A stretch of DNA of 64,000 bases, from the NCBI RefSeq assembly GCF_025717555.1, contig NZ_JAJIRP010000008.1:1-64000 (forward strand). The letters are read 5' to 3'. Numbering within the stretch: the stretch's first letter is position 1; each line of letters begins with the position of its first letter. Shown here piece by piece: positions 58,579-64,000 of the stretch. The notes beneath the pieces are model-generated. The model made no database searches, had not been told where the DNA came from, and saw nothing but the letters and a program-made list of their open reading frames with translations. The DNA is from Paucibacter sp. B2R-40 (GTDB lineage: Bacteria; Pseudomonadota; Gammaproteobacteria; Burkholderiales; Burkholderiaceae_C). The position numbers were made by a program, and so were the translations under genes.

Positions 58579-60312
58579 TTATTTGTTGCTGCTATCTGCC
58601 GCCGAGGCCGGCGGGTCGGCCGGGCCAAAGACGGCGTTGCCGTCCATTTCCGTGGTATCGGCCTTGTCCGACTGCGGTTGCGCTTCGATCACGACATTGC
58701 TGGAGTCTACTTCGGCCACTTTGCCCAGGCCGCCTGAGACCAGATTCGGGAAGGCAATGATCAGAGCCACCATGACGATCTGGATCAGCACAAAGGGCAC
58801 AGCACCCCAGTAGATTTGCCCGGTCGTGACGGGGGCGATCTTCTTGCCGGTGAGCTTGTCGATGTACTCCGTCAACGGTGCCACGCTGCGCAGATAGAAC
58901 AGCGCGAAGCCAAACGGTGGATGCATGAAGGAGGTTTGCATATTGACGCCCAAGAGCACACCGAACCAGATCAGATTGATGCCCAGCTTCTCGGCCACCG
59001 GTGCCAGCAAGGGCACGACGATGAAGGACAACTCGAAGAAGTCGAGGAAGAAGGCCAGCACGAAGATCAACAGATTGACGAAAATCAGGAAGCCGATCTG
59101 CCCGCCGGGCAGCGCGGTCAGCAAATGCTCCACCCATTTCGGCCCGTCCACACCTTGGAAGGACAGGCTGAAGATGGTCGAGCCGACCAGGATGAAGACC
59201 ACAAAGCAGGACAGTTTGGTGGTCGAGGTCAGCGCCTGAGTCATCAACTTGTAGGTGATGCGCCCGCGCGCGGCGGCCATCAAGAAAGCACCCAAGGCGC
59301 CCATTGCCCCGCCTTCGGTCGGGGTGGCGATCCCTAAGAAGATCGTGCCCAGGACCAGGAAAATCAGGCCCAGCGGCGGGATCAACACAAAGGTCACGCG
59401 CTCGGCCATCTTGGACAGCAGCTTCAGGCCCAGCAGCTTGTTCACCACCGAGGCCAGGAAGGCCACGCCGACGCCGACCGACATCGCCACGACGATGGTC
59501 TCATCGGTCGGCATGCTGGCGACGACTTCGCCCTTGAAGTAACTGGTGATGTCGGCGTAGTGCTGGCCGAAATAGACGGCGATGGCGACCGAAACAAAAG
59601 TCAGCAGGCCGAGCGAGCGCAGGCCCGACTTGCCATTGCTTTCGCGGATGGCGCGCGCTTCGAGCGGCAAGGCCGGCACCCACTTGGGACGGAAAATCGC
59701 CACACCGATGATGAAGGCGGTGTACAGGCCCGTCAGGATGAAGCCCGGCAAGAAGGCGCCCTTGTACATATCGCCGACACTCTTGCCCAACTGGTCGGCC
59801 AAGATGATCAGCACCAGGGACGGCGGAATGATTTGCGCCAGGGTGCCCGAGGCTGCGATCACGCCCGAGGCAATGCGCCTGTCATAGCCATAGCGCAGCA
59901 TGATGGGCAGCGAGATCAGACCCATCGAGATCACTGAGGCCGCGACCACGCCGGTGGTGGCGGCCAGCAAGGCGCCGACAAAAATCACTGCAAAAGCCAG
60001 GCCACCGCGGATCGGGCCGAACAGCTGCCCGATGGTGTCGAGCAAATCCTCGGCCATGCCGGAGCGCTCAAGTATCAAACCCATCAAGGTGAAGAAGGGG
60101 ATGGCCAGCAGCGTGTCATTCTTCATGATGCCGAAGATACGCAGCGGCAAGGCCTGCATCAGCGAGGCCGGCAAGACATTGAGCTCAATGCCGATAAAGC
60201 CGAAGAACAGGCCGCAAGCGCCCAGGCTGAACGCGACCGGAAAACCCATCAGCAAGAAGATGATCAGCCCTGCGAACATCAAGGGGGCCAAATTTTGGGC
60301 AAAAAATTCCAT
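58579..60312 (-). CDS. TRAP transporter large permease subunit (DctM family)
   Basis: 577 residues with about twelve transmembrane helices. It begins FFAQNLAPLMFAGLIIFLLMGFPVAFSLG; the region NDTLLAIPFFTLMGLILERSGMAEDLL and the GGLAFAVIFVGALLAATTGVVAASVISMG segment are typical DctM. It is longer than the usual ~430, with an inserted loop region around 220-310 and a hydrophilic tail. Forms the sodium-coupled translocation unit with DctQ. It begins 12 bases after dctQ. Confidence 0.92.
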   Translation of the reverse strand: MEFFAQNLAPLMFAGLIIFLLMGFPVAFSLGACGLFFGFIGIELNVLPASLMQALPLRIFGIMKNDTLLAIPFFTLMGLILERSGMAEDLLDTIGQLFGPIRGGLAFAVIFVGALLAATTGVVAASVISMGLISLPIMLRYGYDRRIASGVIAASGTLAQIIPPSLVLIILADQLGKSVGDMYKGAFLPGFILTGLYTAFIIGVAIFRPKWVPALPLEARAIRESNGKSGLRSLGLLTFVSVAIAVYFGQHYADITSYFKGEVVASMPTDETIVVAMSVGVGVAFLASVVNKLLGLKLLSKMAERVTFVLIPPLGLIFLVLGTIFLGIATPTEGGAMGALGAFLMAAARGRITYKLMTQALTSTTKLSCFVVFILVGSTIFSLSFQGVDGPKWVEHLLTALPGGQIGFLIFVNLLIFVLAFFLDFFELSFIVVPLLAPVAEKLGINLIWFGVLLGVNMQTSFMHPPFGFALFYLRSVAPLTEYIDKLTGKKIAPVTTGQIYWGAVPFVLIQIVMVALIIAFPNLVSGGLGKVAEVDSSNVVIEAQPQSDKADTTEMDGNAVFGPADPPASAADSSNK

Positions 60313-60324
60313 TCCCGGGCTCCC

Positions 60325-60918
60325 TTAGATCTTCTTTTGTTCTGCAGCCAAGCGAATCGCTTCGGCCAACTCTTCTTCGGCCGTCTTGGCCACTGGCTTT
60401 TTGGTCGGGTCGTCGATCAGGCCCTGTAGAAATGCCAGCCGCTTGATCAATTCGCTGAAACCTTGCAGCAGCAATAAGCCAAAACCAAGTGGGATCAGGG
60501 CATAAACGGGCCAAAGTATCAGGCCGCCTGCGTTTGAGGAGACTTCTCCGGAGCGCAAAGCTTGCAAGAAGAAAGGGGTGCCAAGATAGAGGATGGTCAC
60601 GCACACCGGCATCAAGAATGCGACGAAACCAAACACGTCTATCCAAGTCTGCACGCGCTTGGAGAAGCGCCCGACCACCACGTCGATGCGCACATGTTCG
60701 TTGTTCAGCAAGGTGTAGCCGGCCGCCAGCAAGAAGGAGGCTGCGAACAAGTACCACTGCATTTCCAAAAAAGCGTTGGAGCTGTAGTTGAAGGCCTTGC
60801 GGACGATGGCGTTGACCGCACTGATCAAGGTCGAGCCGAGAATCAACCAAATGACCCAGCGACCGATGAAGCGGCTGATGCCGTCAATTAGCCCGGAAAT
60901 TTTAAGAAGGGCGTGCAC
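60325..60918 (-). CDS. TRAP transporter small permease subunit (DctQ family)
   Basis: 197 residues, four transmembrane helices. Seen: WVIWLILGSTLISAVNAIVRKAFNYSSNAFLEMQWYLFAASFLLAAGYTLLNNEHVRIDVV, the DctQ signature ending in NEHVRVD-like sequence. It associates with DctM. The start is GTG with a GGAG site 6 bases before it. Confidence 0.9.
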   Translation of the reverse strand: MHALLKISGLIDGISRFIGRWVIWLILGSTLISAVNAIVRKAFNYSSNAFLEMQWYLFAASFLLAAGYTLLNNEHVRIDVVVGRFSKRVQTWIDVFGFVAFLMPVCVTILYLGTPFFLQALRSGEVSSNAGGLILWPVYALIPLGFGLLLLQGFSELIKRLAFLQGLIDDPTKKPVAKTAEEELAEAIRLAAEQKKI

Positions 60919-61020
60919 CTGGGTCTCCTGTTATCTATGACAAATACGACGCTGCGCCAGCGTAGGCCGGCGCCTGACGCAATGTATGAGAACAGGCTTG
61001 AATTGCTGCTGAACAATCAT

Positions 61021-61046
61021 CTCTCCTAGGGCAAGTCCTAGGAGAG
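61021..61046. repeat. 10-bp perfect inverted repeat CTCTCCTAGG/CCTAGGAGAG
   Basis: The arms flank a 6-base centre (GCAAGT). It lies between the yqeY stop and dctQ start, 103-128 bases upstream of dctQ, with an 8-base G run just after (61054-61062). It could be a terminator without a T tract for yqeY, or an operator for the TRAP permease genes. The dyad shape suits a dimeric regulator. Confidence 0.5.
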
Positions 61047-61097
61047 TTATCCCGGGGGGGGGCGTGCTGCCCAAAATCAGACAGCAGTTCGCTGAAC

Positions 61098-61544
61098 TCA
61101 GGTGGACAAGGCTTGTTTGACGGCCATCGAGACCAAGGCCATGTCAGCCTTGCCACTCAACTGGGCCTTGACTGCGGCCATCACGCGGCCCATGTCGGCG
61201 GCAGTCTTGGCGCCGAGCTCAGCAACGATGGCCTCAACCGCTGCCTTGACTTCTGCAGCGTCCATGCGTTGTGGCAAATAGACTTCCAGCACCTTCAGCT
61301 CAATGGCTTCTTTGTCGGCCAAATCTTGCCGTCCGCCGGCGGTGAACTGCGTGATCGAGTCCTTGCGCTGTTTGATGAGCTTGTCGACGATGGCGATCGT
61401 GGCAACATCATCAACGACGATGCGTTCATCGACTTCCTTTTGTTTGATGGCCGCCAGCAAGCCTCGGATGGTGGTCAGCTTGTCGGCTTCTTTGGCGCGC
61501 ATCGCGGCCTTCATGTCTTCGGTAATGCGGTCTTTCAGGCTCAT
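61098..61544 (-). CDS. yqeY: GatB/YqeY domain protein
   Basis: 148 residues. It starts MSLKDRITEDMKAAMRAKEADKLTTIRGLLAAIKQKEVDER, and the ALST tail shows the YqeY helical domain also found at the end of the amidotransferase subunit GatB. Its role is uncertain, possibly tRNA-linked. In many betaproteobacteria it sits between rpsU and dnaG; here the next gene is dctQ. Confidence 0.92.
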   Translation of the reverse strand: MSLKDRITEDMKAAMRAKEADKLTTIRGLLAAIKQKEVDERIVVDDVATIAIVDKLIKQRKDSITQFTAGGRQDLADKEAIELKVLEVYLPQRMDAAEVKAAVEAIVAELGAKTAADMGRVMAAVKAQLSGKADMALVSMAVKQALST

Positions 61545-61632
61545 GGCAAGTCCTTGCTTTGGCGGGGCGAGAGTTTCAAAGAGAAAGGTCGGGGCTGATT
61601 GTTGCGCGAAACGAAAATCAGTCCGTCAAAAG

Positions 61633-61667
61633 AAAAAGCCCGCTACAGCGTCCTGTACGGGCTTTTT
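61633..61667 (-). terminator. Rho-independent terminator after rpsU
   Basis: The stem AAAAAGCCCG-TACAG/CTGTA-CGGGCTTTTT, with one bulged C and a 4-base loop, is followed on the minus strand by T residues. It lies 90 bases past the rpsU stop and separates rpsU from yqeY. Confidence 0.85.
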
Positions 61668-61757
61668 CCTGTGCGCTTTTTTCGTAGCAGCCAAATTTTG
61701 GTTTAACTGTTACGGGGCATTGAAGCCCGCGCGAAGCATCTGGTCTCTAAAAGACGA

Positions 61758-61970
61758 TCAGAACAGCTTCTTGGGCAGCTGCATGCTGCGAATGCGCTTG
61801 TAGTTGCGCTTGACGGCCGCAGCCTTCTTGCGCTTACGCTCAGCCGTTGGCTTCTCGTAAAACTCGCGGGCGCGGAGGTCAGTCAGCAAGCCGAGTTTTT
61901 CAATAGTGCGCTTAAAACGGCGCAGAGCCACGTCAAATGGCTCGTTCTCTTTCACGCGAATCGTGGTCAT
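61758..61970 (-). CDS. rpsU: 30S ribosomal protein bS21
   Basis: 70 residues: [29 protein letters not shown], then a Lys/Arg-rich RNA-binding tail ([17 protein letters not shown]). This is full-length bS21, which helps mRNA engagement at initiation on the 30S subunit. It has its own terminator. Confidence 0.97.
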   Translation of the reverse strand: MTTIRVKENEPFDVALRRFKRTIEKLGLLTDLRAREFYEKPTAERKRKKAAAVKRNYKRIRSMQLPKKLF

Positions 61971-62129
61971 GAAAAGGTAGTTCCTTCAATATGCGCTCGG
62001 TATTCGTCACTCACTTCATTCAAACTGCGTTTGTTCGCAGTGTTGAAATCAGTGCCTGAAACGGCTTATCCGGAATCCGCTTCAAATAAGTTGCGAATCG
62101 ACGCGCAGGGTTTGCCAGCAAAGACAGCG

Positions 62130-62135
62130 ATTGTA
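62130..62135 (-). promoter_or_regulatory. Possible -10 element for rpsU
   Basis: On the minus strand TACAAT is a near-consensus -10 preceded by GGC. The upstream -35 (TTTCCA at about 17 bases) is poor. It would give a leader of about 150 bases before rpsU. Confidence 0.3.
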
Positions 62136-62144
62136 GCCTGATTT

Positions 62145-63365
62145 TCAATCCGTGGAAATATTCTCGCCCAATGATCTTGCGCAAGCCGCTCCGCTGGCCC
62201 AGGCCCATTGAAAGTTGTAGCCACCCAGCCAGCCTGTCACGTCAACAACTTCGCCGATGAAATACAGGCCTGGAATGCGTTTGCTCTGCATATTTTGCGA
62301 ACTCAGCTCGCGGGTGTCGACGCCTCCCCGCATCACCTCGGCCTTTCGCCAGCCTTCGCTGCCATTGGGCGTCAGTTGCCAAGCTTGCAACTGGCCGGCG
62401 AGGTTTTGCAAGTCGCGGTCCTTGCACTCCGGCATGGTGCGGCTGCCGCTCAGGCCTAGGCGCTCCAGCCAGGCCTGCGCCAATCGTTGCGGGAACAAGC
62501 TCGCCAACTCATTGCCGAGTTGGCGGCGCGAATCGCTCTTGGCCGCCTGCAGTTTGTTCGCCAGATCCGCATCCGGTGCCAGGTCGATCTGCAGGCTTTC
62601 GCCTTCGGTCCAGAAACTTGAGATCTGCAAAATCGCCGGACCGCTCAAACCTCGGTGCGTGAACAGCAGGTCCTCGAGGAAGCGGCCGCGCGCCTTGCCT
62701 TTGCCGGTGCTGACCACGACCGGCAGTGATAGGCCCGAGAGCGTAGAAAAAGGCCCCCAAGTGTCGGCGTCAAAGGTCAAAGGTACCAAGGCAGCGCGTG
62801 GTTCGATGATGTTGTGGCCCAGGCGCTTGGCCAATCGCAAGCCCCAATCGGAGGCGCCAATCTTGGGAATGGAAAGCCCGCCCGTCGCCACGACGACGGC
62901 CTTCGCTGCGACCTGGCCGCTTGATGTTTCGAGCATGAAGCCAGTGCCCTCGCCCGGCGTTTGCACGTCGATGACCGTGCAGGGTTGCCAGCGTTGCACG
63001 CCGCCGACCTCGCATTCGGCCACCAGCATCTGAATGATTTGCTCGCTGGAGTGATCGCAAAACAGCTGCCCTTTGTGCTTTTCGTGAAAGCCGATGCCAT
63101 GTTTTTGGACCAGCGCGATGAAGTCCTGGCTGCTGTAGCGGGCCAGAGCGGAGCGGCAAAAAGCGGGGTTCTCCGAGAGGAAATTGCTCGGGCCGACATC
63201 CCGGTTGGTGAAGTTGCAGCGTCCCCCGCCTGAGATGCGAATCTTCTCCGCCAGGCGCTCGGAATGGTCAATCACAAGCACGCGCTGGCCGCGCTGACCG
63301 GCCATGCCGGCGCAAAAAAGTCCAGCGGCACCGGCGCCGATCACGACCAAGTCAAAACTTTGCAT
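62145..63365 (-). CDS. YhiN/HI0933 family flavoprotein (NAD(P)/FAD-dependent oxidoreductase)
   Basis: 406 residues from MQSFDLVVIGAGAAGLFCAGMAGQRG. The FAD Rossmann motif lies at 8-15 and the HI0933 signature ISGGGRCNFTN near 45. A C-terminal GGYNFQWAWASG motif is typical of the family. Members are predicted flavoproteins of uncertain substrate. A GTG two codons upstream (63371) is an alternative start. The C-terminus lies close to the rpsU promoter region. Confidence 0.92.
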   Translation of the reverse strand: MQSFDLVVIGAGAAGLFCAGMAGQRGQRVLVIDHSERLAEKIRISGGGRCNFTNRDVGPSNFLSENPAFCRSALARYSSQDFIALVQKHGIGFHEKHKGQLFCDHSSEQIIQMLVAECEVGGVQRWQPCTVIDVQTPGEGTGFMLETSSGQVAAKAVVVATGGLSIPKIGASDWGLRLAKRLGHNIIEPRAALVPLTFDADTWGPFSTLSGLSLPVVVSTGKGKARGRFLEDLLFTHRGLSGPAILQISSFWTEGESLQIDLAPDADLANKLQAAKSDSRRQLGNELASLFPQRLAQAWLERLGLSGSRTMPECKDRDLQNLAGQLQAWQLTPNGSEGWRKAEVMRGGVDTRELSSQNMQSKRIPGLYFIGEVVDVTGWLGGYNFQWAWASGAACARSLGENISTD

Positions 63366-63719
63366 ATTCACTGAGGCTCAATCTGAGGCGCACAAATGGC
63401 GCCATGGGCGCGATTGTCCTGCAGGAGCTGGGCTTGATGCATCCCGGCTGGGCTATTCAGCGGGCCGTGCACAAGCTAAACATGATGCTGATGGCTGAAG
63501 TCTGCGCATTTGGAATAGATAATCGCAACTCTGTACGGCATAGATTGCACAGTTATTGAACAGTTTTGGTTAGTATCGACTCGGCAGCCAACCTAGGGGG
63601 ACGGGCAGGATTTTTCTGACCACCCCCTTGTCGATGCGTATCTCTGCCCCCTACATTTCCAAACGGTTGGTCGACTCAAGAATATTGGTTGCCACTGGTT
63701 TTAGTTTGACTGAGAGTTC
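63366..63719. other. Intergenic region between yhiN and the PAS gene
   Basis: 354 bases between two divergent genes with no coding frame I trust. It should hold both promoters; AT-rich stretches lie around 63510-63575. GAGAG at 63712-63716 is the probable ribosome binding site of the PAS gene. No terminator is seen. Confidence 0.4.
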
Positions 63720-64000
63720 ATGGACACTTCTTCCGATCCTGGTGACGATGCACTGCCCAAAACGGGCAGTTTTGCGCATTGGCTGAGCGGCCAGGCGGCC
63801 TTGTTGCCGGAGCTGGGGGGGGTTCTGCTGAGCTTGATCGAGCCGCTTGATTCCTTTGTGGCGGTCAAGTCACTGACGAATGGGCGTTATGTTTTCGCCA
63901 GTCAAGGTTTGAATCATGTATTTGGTAAAGGGGCTGTTACTGGCTGCACCGATCATGAATTGATGCGCTCGGATGAAGTCGTCGGCATGCGTCGGGTCGA
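63720..64000 (+). CDS. PAS-domain signalling protein, N-terminal part (truncated by window end)
   Basis: The open frame runs from ATG at 63720 off the window. About 93 residues are visible; FVAVKSLTNGRYVFASQGLNHVFGKGAVTGCTDHEL is a PAS-type sensor pattern (hydrophobic strand, helix, then a G-x-TDHE loop). The N-terminal part before it is Asp/Gly-rich. The output domain, for example a kinase, GGDEF or EAL, lies outside the window. Confidence 0.65.
   Translation, partial: MDTSSDPGDDALPKTGSFAHWLSGQAALLPELGGVLLSLIEPLDSFVAVKSLTNGRYVFASQGLNHVFGKGAVTGCTDHELMRSDEVVGMRRV

Noticed and set aside
62020-62208. 62-codon minus-strand ORF between rpsU and yhiN
   Set aside because: Overlaps the yhiN end in another frame and spans the likely rpsU promoter; no ribosome binding site.

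Overview
The window is G+C-rich chromosomal DNA of a betaproteobacterium. The gene order pyrG-kdsA-DUF1330-eno-ftsB, suhB/trmJ/cysE, rpsU-yqeY and a tryptophan-rich small protein point to Burkholderiales. The content fits the Roseateles/Paucibacter/Rubrivivax side of that order best; this is an inference from gene content, since no rRNA is present. I saw no tRNA, rRNA, CRISPR array, insertion sequence or prophage gene. The DNA looks like stable chromosome with some accessory and catabolic insertions.

Layout. 1-4.6 kb: the tail of a branched-chain amino-acid ABC transporter ATPase, then three consecutive minus-strand genes for lipoprotein-type hydrolases (phospholipase D/cardiolipin synthase-like, calcineurin-like phosphatase, alpha/beta hydrolase). 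4.8-7.4 kb: the Entner-Doudoroff pair edd-eda, preceded by a HexR-like palindrome. 7.4-10.2 kb: small genes (DsbA/FrnE-type oxidoreductase, EamA transporter, cytochrome c, Trp-rich protein). 10.2-17.6 kb: an HD-GYP protein with TPR and GAF regions, an NHL-propeller/M23 fusion, and an EAL protein with a degenerate GGDEF domain. 17.7-31.2 kb: a 13.5-kb minus-strand polyamine catabolon with two aminotransferases, puuB, puuD, puuA, puuC, the potFGHI-type transporter and a DUF3138 outer-membrane candidate. A divergent Lrp/AsnC regulator and a MipA protein follow.

33-36.4 kb holds an EamA transporter, a DUF455 ferritin-like protein, a gamma-carbonic anhydrase and hslO. 36.4-40.4 kb holds an unrecognised 1262-residue membrane protein, preceded by a compact predicted multi-stem leader that pairs with its Shine-Dalgarno sequence. 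This pair is the best candidate for something undescribed. 40.4-43.7 kb: a LysE exporter, a phosphofructokinase, and a pnuC/NadR-like nicotinamide-riboside salvage pair. 43.4-51.6 kb: housekeeping genes ftsB, eno, DUF1330, kdsA, pyrG, a hydrolase and mutS. 51.7-57.2 kb: suhB, trmJ, cysE, mog, yjgA and pmbA. 57.3-60.9 kb: a TRAP transporter whose binding-protein gene faces its two permease genes. 61-64 kb: yqeY, rpsU, a YhiN-type flavoprotein and the start of a PAS-domain protein that runs off the window.

Together the genes suggest a heterotroph that imports and degrades putrescine to succinate-level metabolites, takes up organic acids by TRAP, and uses the Entner-Doudoroff route. It also has a phosphofructokinase and several cyclic-di-GMP-degrading proteins.
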